In this document: piece by piece, positions 51,487-60,050 of the stretch | Layout: every line of letters begins with the position of its first letter | Numbering within the stretch: the stretch's first letter is position 1 | NCBI RefSeq assembly: GCF_002091985.1 | Contig: NZ_MKKX01000030.1 | Location: 62,001-126,000, forward strand | Reading direction: 5' to 3' | Length of the DNA stretch: 64,000 bases | DNA from: Rhodococcus sp. 1163 | GTDB lineage: Bacteria > Actinomycetota > Actinomycetes > Mycobacteriales > Mycobacteriaceae | Notes under the pieces: generated by a model | What the model was told of the DNA's origin: nothing | The model's database searches: none | Seen by the model: only the letters and a program-made list of their open reading frames with translations | Translations under genes and position numbers: made by a program

Positions 51487-53484
51487 ATGGCCACCAACGC
51501 AGTACTCGACTTCATCCTCAGCCTGCTTCGCGACGACAAGGCAGCTGCCGCATACTGCGCCAACCCGGATATCGCGCTGGCCACGGCAGGGTTGGGCGAT
51601 GTGTGCCACGCCGACATCGTCGCGGTTGCCCCCCTGGTAGCCGAGTCAGGGCTGTTCGCAGGAGCAAGCTCGCAGCTCTCGGCCATCCTCGGTGCGGGCG
51701 CATCGGGAGGCATCGAAGGCGGCCTGGCCGGTGGTGGCGCAATCGGCGGCGGTATCGGCGGTGGACTATCGACCGGCCTTGGACTGACAGCCGGTGCCGT
51801 CGCAGGCGGAGGGCTTGCAGGTGGCGGACTCATCGGAGGCGACATCGGTGGTGGTGTAGGTGGCAGCGTGGGCGGAGAGGTCGATCTGGCCGGTGACATC
51901 GCGGTCCAGATCGGTGCCTCGCTCAGTGCAGCTCTCGCCGCAGGCGGACACATCGGAGCCGACCTCGGCGCAGCATTCGGCGCCGCACTCGAAGTTGCCA
52001 TCGGCGCAGGTGGATCGATCGACCTCGGTGGCGCGGCAGATATCGGCGGCGCCCTGACCGGACTCATCGGTGGCGGAATCGAGCTCGGCGGCGAGATCAC
52101 CGGAGCGTTCGACGCAGCGCTCGATGCCGCATTCGGTGCAGTCGGCAGCATCGATCTCGACGTCCTTGCCGGTGTGGACGGTGCCCTGAGCGCTGCACTC
52201 GGCACAGTGTTCGGCGTCGGCGGAACCATCGGAGCCGATCTCGGCGCTGCGCTCGGTGACGTCTTCGGCACCGTGATCGGTGAGGCCGCACTCGATCTCA
52301 CCGGCGATCTCGGTGTGGCATTGAGCGCCGGCCTCGGACTCGGAAGCGACATCGCGGTCGGCCTGGGCTCGGCACTCGACGCGGCGTTCAGTGCAGGCGG
52401 GGGAATCGGCGTCGAACTAGGCGGAGCTCTGGAGGGTGTCCTCGCCGTCGACGGTGACCTCGGCGGCACCCTGGGCGCAGCGCTCGGTGCCGTACTGGAC
52501 GCCGGCGCATTGGCAGACCTCGATCTCACCGCAATCGCGAACGCCGACATCGGTGTCCTCGTCGGCGGCGCCCTCGGTACTGCCCTCGATCTGGACATCA
52601 GCGTCGTCGGCAGCCTGACCGCTGCGCTGAACACTGCGATCGACGCTTCGGGCGAGGCAAGTGTTGCGACCACACTCGAAGGTGTTCTCGGCGGTGCATT
52701 CAGCGTGGGCGGCGAGGCGGGGGCAGGCCTCGGAGCGGCCTTCGACGCTGTTCTCGACACGAGCGGTGCACTGGATCTGAGCGCAGTCCTCGGTGGCGGT
52801 ACCGAACTCGAAGCAACCCTCGACGGTGCTCTCGGATCAGCTCTCGGCGCCGCAGGGGGCGTCGCAGGATCCGGCGATCTCGACCTCAGTGGTCTTACCG
52901 GTGCAGGCGTCACCGGTGGAATCGACAGCAGCATCGCCGTCGGCGAAGCAGGCGCGGGGGTCTCCGGTGGATTGTCCGGGCTTGCCGGGCTGGGCGGCGG
53001 CCTTGCCGGTGGGCTCGGCAGCGCGGGCAGTGAGCTGGGTGGCTCGCTGACCGGTGCGCTCGACGGCGCAGCAGCGGGTGCAGTGGACATCGGCGGCGGC
53101 GTAGCCGGAACCATCGACGCCGGCGCATCCGCTGGTGCCGACGCGGCTGTCTCCACGGGCGCAGAGGTAGCAGGCGCACTCGGTGGTGGGCTCGGTTCGG
53201 TTGCGGATCTGTCCGCCGATCTATCTGGTGCCGCTGCCGGTGGAAGCGACATGGTCGGTGCAGTCCCCGGCGGCATCACGAGCGGCGCGTCCGGATCGTT
53301 CGATTCGACTTCGGCCTTCGATTCGAGCGCCTGGTCCGGTGTGGATTCGAGCATCTTCGGACAAGCACAGTCCGACGCGGGTCTGCACTCGGACGCCGGT
53401 CTGCACGGAGACTTCGACAGCTCGGCACAGTCGGTCGCCGACCTGTCGACCGGTGATCACCACACCGATCTGCTCGACCCGTAA
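51487..53484 (+). CDS. iniB: IniB-like Gly/Ala-rich protein
   Basis: A 665-residue protein. The N-terminal 50 residues (AVLDFILSLLRDDKAAAAYC, then ATAGLGDVCHADIVAVAPLV) match the IniB N-terminal domain. The rest is Gly, Ala, Leu, Asp repeats such as LGAALGDVFG at intervals of about 40-45 residues, ending in a polar tail GDHHTDLLDP. IniB is the first product of the mycobacterial operon induced by cell-wall synthesis inhibitors such as isoniazid and ethambutol; its role is unknown. The repeats could form a beta-helix or glycine-zipper surface. GGAG lies ten bases before the ATG. Confidence 0.85.
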   Translation: MATNAVLDFILSLLRDDKAAAAYCANPDIALATAGLGDVCHADIVAVAPLVAESGLFAGASSQLSAILGAGASGGIEGGLAGGGAIGGGIGGGLSTGLGLTAGAVAGGGLAGGGLIGGDIGGGVGGSVGGEVDLAGDIAVQIGASLSAALAAGGHIGADLGAAFGAALEVAIGAGGSIDLGGAADIGGALTGLIGGGIELGGEITGAFDAALDAAFGAVGSIDLDVLAGVDGALSAALGTVFGVGGTIGADLGAALGDVFGTVIGEAALDLTGDLGVALSAGLGLGSDIAVGLGSALDAAFSAGGGIGVELGGALEGVLAVDGDLGGTLGAALGAVLDAGALADLDLTAIANADIGVLVGGALGTALDLDISVVGSLTAALNTAIDASGEASVATTLEGVLGGAFSVGGEAGAGLGAAFDAVLDTSGALDLSAVLGGGTELEATLDGALGSALGAAGGVAGSGDLDLSGLTGAGVTGGIDSSIAVGEAGAGVSGGLSGLAGLGGGLAGGLGSAGSELGGSLTGALDGAAAGAVDIGGGVAGTIDAGASAGADAAVSTGAEVAGALGGGLGSVADLSADLSGAAAGGSDMVGAVPGGITSGASGSFDSTSAFDSSAWSGVDSSIFGQAQSDAGLHSDAGLHGDFDSSAQSVADLSTGDHHTDLLDP

Positions 53485-53501
53485 CCATGCGGTTGTAGGT
53501 G

Positions 53502-53529
53502 GCCCCGGGCGGTTCGGTTCGCCCGGGGC
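53502..53529 (+). terminator. hairpin between iniB and iniA
   Basis: GCCCCGGGCG (53502-53511) and CGCCCGGGGC (53520-53529) form a perfect 10-base stem with an 8-base loop, 17 bases after the iniB stop. There is no T-run. It could reduce transcription into iniA-iniC or stabilise the 3' end of an iniB-only RNA. Confidence 0.6.
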
Positions 53530-53589
53530 GGCTCTGTCGATAGAGTTCACCCGAACGCTCGAGAAGGAACGTGTATCGGAAAGAAGGCT

Positions 53590-55401
53590 ATGGACGGGCA
53601 ATCGAAGCAGCTGGCCGATTTGCTCGATCGCACTGCGGAAGTGGCGCAGCGCGTCGGCCGGTCCGATCTCGTGTCGAGGGTGGAACTCGCGAAGGAGCGA
53701 GTGCTCGATCCCAGAAGGCGCATCGTCGTCGTCGGGCCTTTGAAACAGGGAAAAAGCCAATTCGTCAACTCGTTGCTCAACCTCGACGTGTGTTCGGTCG
53801 GTGACGACGAAACGACCGCCATCCCCACCGTCGTGCAGAACTCCGAACGTCCGTATGCAGAACTGGTGCTTGCCGATCCGGGCAACGAGGCTGTTCGGGT
53901 CGAAGTACCGCTCGAAGAACTACAGACCATCACCCCCGCGGATCCTCGAGCGCAATCCCGCGAGGTCCTTCGACTCGAGGTCAACGTACCGAGTCCGCTA
54001 CTGGCCGACGGGCTCGTGCTCATCGATACTCCCGGCGTGGGTGGCCATGGAAACCCGCATGCGGCAGGCACACTCGGGTTGATACCGTCCGCAGACGCGG
54101 TACTGGTCGTCTCCGATGCCAGTCGCGAGCTCACCGAGCCCGAAGTGTCTTTTCTCCGACAGGTTCTCGGCCTCTGCCCTTCGGTGGCCTTGTTGGTCAC
54201 CAAGACCGATCTCTATCCGCACTGGCGGCAGATCGTCGACGCCAACCTCGCTCACCTGGCGCGTGAAGGCCTCGATGTGCCGATCATCGCACTGTCCTCC
54301 TTGCTGCGATCACACGCACTTCGGCTCAGTGACGAAGAGTTGAACAGCGAGTCGGGATTTCCCGAGCTCTACACCTTCCTCCGCGAGAACGTCCTCTCGC
54401 GCGCCGATGCGACGACGCGAGCTGCCGTCTCGCTCGACATCAGGTCGGTCACCGAGCATCTCGCGCTGGCAATGGGGAGCGAGCTTGCGGCACTACGTGA
54501 TCCGCAGCGAGCCGAGGCAGCTGTTGCCGGACTGCAACGGGCGAAAGCGGCGGCCGAGGAGCTGCACAAGAAGACCTCGCAGTGGCAGCACACCCTCTCC
54601 GACGGCATCGCCGACCTCGCCGCGGATATCGACCACGACCTGCGTGATCGACTGCGTCGAGTGACACGCGAGGCGGAGGAGACAGTGGACGGCGGGGACC
54701 CGAGTTCGGACTGGCTCGAGCTCGGGGACTGGCTCGAAGAGCAGATCGCGGCATCGGTGGGTGACAACTTCGTGTGGGCACACGACCGTGCGCTGTGGTT
54801 GTCCGAGCTCGTCGCGGAGCACTTCGCGGCCGCCGGTGCGGTCGCGCTGCCCGATCTCGATCTCGGCGATCTCGACGACATTCTCGAACCCGTTGCCTCG
54901 CTTGCCGATCTGGAGACGGGGAAGACCGGGATCACTCAGAAAGTCCTCGTCGGAATGCGTGGATCGTATGGAGGGGTGCTGATGTTCGGGCTCATCACCA
55001 CCTTCGTCGGGCTCAGTCTCCTCAATCCGATTTCCATCGGTGCCGGCGTGCTGCTGGGCACCAAGGCTTACAAGGAAGACAAAGAAAATCAGGTCCGGGC
55101 TCGTCGTTCGGAAGCCAAGATCGCGATTCGCCGCTTCACCGATGACGTCAGCTTTCAGGTCGGTAAGGAATCGAAGGATCGTTTGCGTCTGATTCAGCGG
55201 GTGCTACGCGATCACTTCACCTCCATCGCCGAGCAGACGCTGCGATCGCTCAACGATTCGCTGCGCGCAGCGCAGGAAGCAGCAACAGTCGAAACAACCG
55301 AAAGATCGACGAGAATAGGGCATTTGGACCGGGAGATGAAGGTCGTCGCGGAGCTCAACGAGCGTGCTTCCGCTCTAGTGCCGAACGGCCGGGCACAGTG
55401 A
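53590..55401 (+). CDS. iniA: IniA-like dynamin-family GTPase
   Basis: A 603-residue dynamin-like GTPase. G1 is GPLKQGKS (residues 49-56), G3 is DTPG (146-149) and G4 is TKTD (204-207). Helical bundle sequences follow, with a hydrophobic paddle or double membrane segment at about 463-491 (FGLITTFVGLSLLNPISIGA). M. tuberculosis IniA is a bacterial dynamin that can fission membranes and supports drug tolerance and wall-stress survival. It overlaps iniC by four bases (GTGA). Confidence 0.92.
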   Translation: MDGQSKQLADLLDRTAEVAQRVGRSDLVSRVELAKERVLDPRRRIVVVGPLKQGKSQFVNSLLNLDVCSVGDDETTAIPTVVQNSERPYAELVLADPGNEAVRVEVPLEELQTITPADPRAQSREVLRLEVNVPSPLLADGLVLIDTPGVGGHGNPHAAGTLGLIPSADAVLVVSDASRELTEPEVSFLRQVLGLCPSVALLVTKTDLYPHWRQIVDANLAHLAREGLDVPIIALSSLLRSHALRLSDEELNSESGFPELYTFLRENVLSRADATTRAAVSLDIRSVTEHLALAMGSELAALRDPQRAEAAVAGLQRAKAAAEELHKKTSQWQHTLSDGIADLAADIDHDLRDRLRRVTREAEETVDGGDPSSDWLELGDWLEEQIAASVGDNFVWAHDRALWLSELVAEHFAAAGAVALPDLDLGDLDDILEPVASLADLETGKTGITQKVLVGMRGSYGGVLMFGLITTFVGLSLLNPISIGAGVLLGTKAYKEDKENQVRARRSEAKIAIRRFTDDVSFQVGKESKDRLRLIQRVLRDHFTSIAEQTLRSLNDSLRAAQEAATVETTERSTRIGHLDREMKVVAELNERASALVPNGRAQ

Positions 55402-56855
55402 CACCGCTCGCCGATGCCCGTGAGCTGATCTCCGCCGCACGCGCTGCCTATTCGATCGACACCTACGCCGCTGCCTCACTGACCCAGGTACTGGATCGGC
55501 TGGGTCAGCCGCTGCGCGTCGCGCTCGCCGGGTCGCTCAAGGCCGGTAAGTCGACACTGCTCAATTCTCTTGTCGGGCAGGACATAGCGCCGACCGACGC
55601 CACCGAGTGCACCAAGGTCGTCACCTGGTATCGCAACGGGGCCAGTCCGAACGTCACAGCCTGGTACGACGGAGACAAGTCCACACACGTGCCGGTGCAG
55701 CGCCCCGACGGACGCTTGGCGTTCGACCTCGGCGACCTGACCGCGTCCGATGTCGATCGTCTCGAAGTCGAGTGGCCTGCGCGCGCCCTGACACACAGCA
55801 CCATCATCGATACGCCTGGCACCTCCTCTCTCTCCCGAGACGTCTCGGCTCGCACCCTGTCGATGCTGGCGCCGGAGAACTCCTCTTCCGGGGCCGACGC
55901 AGTCGTATATCTGATGCGAACACTCAACGCTACCGACGTGAGCTTTCTCAGCCAGATCGGTGCTCATGTCGGCGGTGAGTCGGGACCGCTCGGTGTGATC
56001 GGAGTTCTCTCACGTGCGGACGAAGTCGGGGCAGGCCGGATGGACGCGATGATGTCCGCGCACGAGGTCGCGGCCCGGTTCGCTGCGGAGTTGGAATCGA
56101 CAGGACTGTGCCAGGCCGTCGTACCCGTTGCGGGGTTGCTCGCGCTGGCCGCTGGAACATTGCGGCAATCGGAGTTCGCGGCCTTCGAAACCCTGGCAGG
56201 TGTGCCCGACGAAGATCTGACGTTGGCGATGCTGTCGGCCGACAGGTTCTCCCGACCCGGGCTGCTGCCGGTCGATGCGGATCTGCGGGCGTCGATCGTC
56301 GATCGCTTCGGCATGTTCGGAATCAGGATGGCGATCACTCTGATCAAACTCGGCGTCCGTGATTCGCCGACATTGGCAGCGGAATTGGTCGAACGTAGCG
56401 GGTTGAGCGAACTACGATCGGTGATCGACGTGCAGTTCGGTCAACGCGCGGACCAGCTGAAACTACATTCGGCACTCGTTGCGCTGCAGCGCATTTTAGA
56501 ATCTCGGCCGATCGCACAGTCCGCAGTCTTTCGAGCCGAAGCGGGCCGGATGCTGGCCGACGTGCATGGCTTTCAAGAACTACGGCTGCTCGGACGGCTA
56601 CGATCCACCGTCCCGAAACTGCCCGACGGCGATCTCGCGGAACTGCAGCGGATCATCGGCGGATACGGCATCGACACCGCCGTCCGACTTGGCTTGGATC
56701 CGGACTCCGGACCGGCCGAGCGCCGCGACAGGGCGCTCGACGCGATCTCGAAGTGGCGCAGACTTTCCGAGCATCCACTGCTCGATCAGTTCACCTCGCG
56801 CGCCTGCGCTATTGCGGCGCGCAGCGCGGAAGGTGTTGTCGCCGTGACGCGTTGA
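55398..56855 (+). CDS. iniC: IniC-like dynamin-family GTPase
   Basis: A 485-residue partner of IniA. The GTPase core has G1 GSLKAGKS (45-52), G3 DTPG (138-141) and a G4 form SRAD (205-208) in place of NKxD. The C-terminal half is helical and lacks the hydrophobic paddle of IniA. The GTG start overlaps the iniA stop. It probably forms a pair with IniA at the membrane. It is convergent with the GH13 gene, with eight bases between. Confidence 0.92.
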   Translation: MTPLADARELISAARAAYSIDTYAAASLTQVLDRLGQPLRVALAGSLKAGKSTLLNSLVGQDIAPTDATECTKVVTWYRNGASPNVTAWYDGDKSTHVPVQRPDGRLAFDLGDLTASDVDRLEVEWPARALTHSTIIDTPGTSSLSRDVSARTLSMLAPENSSSGADAVVYLMRTLNATDVSFLSQIGAHVGGESGPLGVIGVLSRADEVGAGRMDAMMSAHEVAARFAAELESTGLCQAVVPVAGLLALAAGTLRQSEFAAFETLAGVPDEDLTLAMLSADRFSRPGLLPVDADLRASIVDRFGMFGIRMAITLIKLGVRDSPTLAAELVERSGLSELRSVIDVQFGQRADQLKLHSALVALQRILESRPIAQSAVFRAEAGRMLADVHGFQELRLLGRLRSTVPKLPDGDLAELQRIIGGYGIDTAVRLGLDPDSGPAERRDRALDAISKWRRLSEHPLLDQFTSRACAIAARSAEGVVAVTR

Positions 56856-56863
56856 TCCGTGCT

Positions 56864-59044
56864 TCAGCGCAGAATGACCGGCACCCCCTGGTATGGGGCG
56901 AGGGTCATCGGGAAGCTGTTGAGCTCGTCGACTACGCCGAGTTCCGAGTCCTCGAACATGTCGAAGACGCCCGCGCCGGGAGTCAGGAACTTGGACTGGA
57001 TGGTGGCCGCTACCTCGTCCGAGGAGAAGTTGATGACCGTTGCCTGAATGGTGCCCTGACCCAGTTCGTGCACCATCACCAACAGGCCCTTGTGCGAGAC
57101 GGTCGGTACATCGAGTTGCTGCGCGGTGGCGATGCCGAACCTGTTGCGAATCTCGATGATTCGTCCGAGCTGGCTGGCGAACGAGTTCGGATCCTTCAGC
57201 TGTGCAGGCAATGCACCATAGAGGCTGCGGCCACGGGGTATGCCCGATTCCGAGCGGACCGCGTCGGGGAAACTGTCCATCAGATCGTGGGCGCCACGGT
57301 TGATCCAGCGGGTGTCGCCTTCGCGAATCAACTCGGCTACGTCCTCGGCGTCGATAGGGAGCACACCGAGCAGGTCCCAGCCCGACAACGCGAACACGCC
57401 CGGCTGCAGGGCGTTGAACATCGCGAGCATCAGATGAACGGTTCTGACGGTGTCGATATCGGACTCGTCCATCCGATCGAGATCGCGGATACCGAGTGAA
57501 GCGGTGATGACACTGGCTGTGGTGCAGGCGATTCCGTTGGTGGTGAAGGTTCGGTTGTACGGTGCCCAACGTCCGGTGAGTCGATCGGTGAGATCGGACC
57601 GAATCAGATCGCCGAGATCCGAACCCTTCACGACGTCGCCGCAGTAGTGGAACTCGTCCTCCGCGTGCAGTGTTGCGAAGTGGATGAGCTCGAAGGTCAG
57701 CTCATCGTGGTTCTGTAGGGCGTGCACCAGCGAGGCCGGGTCGACGCCGTGGTCACGGCACAGTGTCATGGTGAGCCGGAGGAATTCGGTATTCCCCATG
57801 ACGAGCGCGTGATGGTAGGCGGGCCGGTTGATGAAGTCGTACGACAGGTCGGCGCCGTTCTCGCTCATGGCCTTGATGTCGTCGATCGTCAGATTCAACT
57901 CCTGGAAGGTGAATCCGCCCATCTTGCGCACCACACTGGCGATCAGATGATTCGCAGCCTCCGACAGGGGGTGCCCCTCCGACCAGCCGGGGCCTTCCGC
58001 GCGGCGCTCGACACCGAGGAAGCCATTGGCGTCCAAGCGCAGCGCACCGGCGCCGAGGTCGGCAATGGAGTGGCATGCGTCGCCGATCACCAGGCGCATC
58101 CCGGCGAACGACGGGTCGAGCCAGTTGATCGACGGCTGCCCGGCCTTGAAGTAGTGCAGGTACACCCAGCGACGCTCGATGCCGTCGATGCCGACGACGG
58201 GAGCTGTTGCGCTCCAGTTGGTTTCCTTCACTCCGAGCTCGTAGAAGATGACGCGTTGGAGCTGGCCGATGATGTAGCCGGCGCGCGCGAGATTGGCTTC
58301 GGCTTCGGCGTCGATGTTCTGCGAGTCGGCACCGGCACGGACACGCGGTAGTAGATGCCAGTCCTCCGGCTCGATCTCCACCATGTGGTAGATCCCCGGG
58401 TAGTCGGCGACCGCCATTTCGGCGAGGCGGAAATCCGCTCCCTTACCGGTGTGCCCCGGGACGATGTCGTCGATGACGATGCCGTCGTATGCGGCGGCGA
58501 CGACGCACAGGCGACGAAACTCTTCCTCCGAGCCGAACGCGGGATCGATCTGCATCCCGATGCGATCGAAGTGACCGTCTACCGAAGGCGTCGGCTTCCA
58601 ACCGTGGATACCGCCGGCGACCTTGACCGGTCCGGTGTGGACGGCGGTGATGCCGATATCGGAGAAGGCCTGCCAGAGCTCTTCGCTGCCCAGGGTGTGT
58701 AGAAAGCTGGTCTGCGGAGCGTTGATCACCGAGATCGGGTAGGCGGTGAACCAGACGGGCGCGCGCTCGACGGCCCCCCGTGGGTTGGGGTCGGCATAGG
58801 GGTTCTGCCACATACTGCCTTTGCCGGAGAGCTGTTCGGCGATGAGTTTGGCGTCCCGCAGCATCGACTGCTCGGTCAGCCATTCGACGTATTCGCCATT
58901 GGCGGCGGACGGATCGCTGTCCTGGGAGGAGTTGCCGATCCGGTTGGCCCGACGGACGGAGGGGCGAAGCGGTCGAGGTCTGGCCGGGTAGAACTTCTCG
59001 TCGTAGGTGATCTCGCTTGGTTCGTGCTGCACTTCGGGATCCAT
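56864..59044 (-). CDS. GH13 enzyme related to trehalose synthase
   Basis: A 726-residue GH13 alpha-amylase-fold protein. The likely nucleophile Asp is in [11 protein letters not shown], the acid/base Glu in [12 protein letters not shown] and the third acidic residue in [10 protein letters not shown]. The NHDELT form resembles maltose alpha-D-glucosyltransferase (TreS), but the other two motifs differ from TreS, and the N-terminus has an extra 90 residues. It lacks a signal peptide. It probably moves or rearranges alpha-glucosides such as trehalose, maltose or a glucosyl-polyol; the exact reaction is open. The start is an ATG. Confidence 0.78.
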   Translation of the reverse strand: MDPEVQHEPSEITYDEKFYPARPRPLRPSVRRANRIGNSSQDSDPSAANGEYVEWLTEQSMLRDAKLIAEQLSGKGSMWQNPYADPNPRGAVERAPVWFTAYPISVINAPQTSFLHTLGSEELWQAFSDIGITAVHTGPVKVAGGIHGWKPTPSVDGHFDRIGMQIDPAFGSEEEFRRLCVVAAAYDGIVIDDIVPGHTGKGADFRLAEMAVADYPGIYHMVEIEPEDWHLLPRVRAGADSQNIDAEAEANLARAGYIIGQLQRVIFYELGVKETNWSATAPVVGIDGIERRWVYLHYFKAGQPSINWLDPSFAGMRLVIGDACHSIADLGAGALRLDANGFLGVERRAEGPGWSEGHPLSEAANHLIASVVRKMGGFTFQELNLTIDDIKAMSENGADLSYDFINRPAYHHALVMGNTEFLRLTMTLCRDHGVDPASLVHALQNHDELTFELIHFATLHAEDEFHYCGDVVKGSDLGDLIRSDLTDRLTGRWAPYNRTFTTNGIACTTASVITASLGIRDLDRMDESDIDTVRTVHLMLAMFNALQPGVFALSGWDLLGVLPIDAEDVAELIREGDTRWINRGAHDLMDSFPDAVRSESGIPRGRSLYGALPAQLKDPNSFASQLGRIIEIRNRFGIATAQQLDVPTVSHKGLLVMVHELGQGTIQATVINFSSDEVAATIQSKFLTPGAGVFDMFEDSELGVVDELNSFPMTLAPYQGVPVILR

Positions 59045-59322
59045 GTGCCTCCGTAGCCTCGCTTTTCCTCAAACCCTACGTAGGGAACGGAAGGTCCGCA
59101 GTCTGGTACATCCCCGGTCGGGGCGCAGGCGAAACCCGGTGCCCAGTGTTCGGCCCGAGAATTACATCGATGTTGTTCCAAGACAACGTGATCGACCGGT
59201 AAGCAAAGCGTCACTCAATCGAGACCGCCTGGTATGGAATGTCTGGTTCGCATAGGTAATAGTCAATCTGGCAACAACAACATCAACTGCAACACCAACC
59301 TCATCTGTAACAGGAGATCCTC

Positions 59323-59820
59323 ATGCGTCACATCGCCCGCGCCACCGTCCTGGCCTCGACAGCCGCTCTTGCCGCCGCCATGGGTGCGGTCGTCCTGGCG
59401 CCCATCGCCTCCGCGGAGCCCGAAGCACCCGCAAGCCCCTTCGGTTCCTCGGTCGCCGAATCACCCGACCTCGTCGTCACGATCGGAACGGCATGCGTGG
59501 CGAAAGACGGCAAGAAGCCGGAGGGGGAGAGGGTTGGCGCGCTGGAGATCTCGGTCGAGAACGTCGGCAAGGGTGCCGCATCCGCGGTGTCCGTCAACTA
59601 TGCGGTGCTGCCCGATGTCAACGGTGCCGCCACCGTCGAGAAGATCGATCCGGGTAAGACGGAAAAGGTGATCGTGCCGAGTGGGGCAACCGAGTGGGTC
59701 TCGCGCCCGGGCGGCGTGGCGGTGTTCTCACCGCAGCTCGACGCCAACTACACGAACAACGTCGCTGTCGGCCTGCTCACTGTCGATTGCGCACCGGAGC
59801 CCGCCGACACCGAGGAGTAG
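59323..59820 (+). CDS. secreted CARDB-like protein
   Basis: A 165-residue secreted protein. The signal peptide MRHIARATVLASTAALAAAMGAV continues to SAEPEAPAS with likely cleavage at ASA. The rest looks like one beta-sandwich domain: ISVENVGKGAASAVSVNYAVLP and LDANYTNNVAVGLLTV are typical of CARDB-type domains. GGAG lies seven bases before the ATG. It has no catalytic features and is probably a surface-associated binding domain. The 278-base gap upstream holds GTTGT-N6-ACAAC near 59171 and no gene. Confidence 0.72.
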   Translation: MRHIARATVLASTAALAAAMGAVVLAPIASAEPEAPASPFGSSVAESPDLVVTIGTACVAKDGKKPEGERVGALEISVENVGKGAASAVSVNYAVLPDVNGAATVEKIDPGKTEKVIVPSGATEWVSRPGGVAVFSPQLDANYTNNVAVGLLTVDCAPEPADTEE

Positions 59821-59844
59821 TAGCGGAAGGTTTCACCTCGATCC

Positions 59845-59875
59845 TGCGCCGTGACGGCACTGCCGTCACGGCGCA
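59845..59875. terminator. hairpin terminator after the CARDB-like gene
   Basis: TGCGCCGTGACGGCA (59845-59859) and TGCCGTCACGGCGCA (59861-59875) are perfect 15-base inverted arms around one base, 24 bases after the stop of the secreted-protein gene. It isolates this gene from the dnaK promoter. Confidence 0.75.
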
Positions 59876-59898
59876 TCCGTGTGAGTGGGACTGCCCCG

Positions 59899-59924
59899 GG
59901 AACAAATCCCGTGAATCCTCCGTT
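59899..59924 (+). promoter_or_regulatory. SigH/SigE-type heat-shock promoter of dnaK
   Basis: GGAAC (59899-59903), an 18-base spacer and GTT (59922-59924) match the GGAAC-N17/18-(C)GTT form recognised by actinobacterial SigH and SigE. A second possible promoter for the housekeeping sigma is TTGACG (59967-59972) with CAGACT 17 bases on. Confidence 0.65.
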
Positions 59925-59939
59925 AACCCTTTCGACAGC

Positions 59940-60014
59940 CTTGAGTGGATGAGGCTCAACTCCAGCTTGACGAATCAAAAGATGTCTTGCAGACTTGAGT
60001 GCAGTTCACTCAGC
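59940..60014 (+). promoter_or_regulatory. two HAIR operators for HspR
   Basis: CTTGAGT-N7-GCTCAAC (59940-59960) and CTTGAGT-N7-ACTCAGC (59994-60014) are two copies of the HspR-associated inverted repeat CTTGAGT-N7-ACTCAAG. The second overlaps the -10 of the possible housekeeping promoter. HspR, encoded last in this operon, would repress dnaK through them, as in Streptomyces and mycobacteria. Confidence 0.88.
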
Positions 60015-60050
60015 TAGGCATTTTCCACAGCAACAACAGGAGGAAACATT

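Noticed and set aside
51700-53200. CRISPR-like or minisatellite array
   Set aside because: The repeats are in frame, imperfect and coding (iniB Gly/Ala repeats), without fixed repeat and spacer lengths.
51483-53354. A 623-codon Pro/Ala/Ser-rich frame antisense to iniB
   Set aside because: It is the mirror of the Gly/Ala repeats of iniB. Its Pro/Ser/Ala bias is explained by the complement of those codons.
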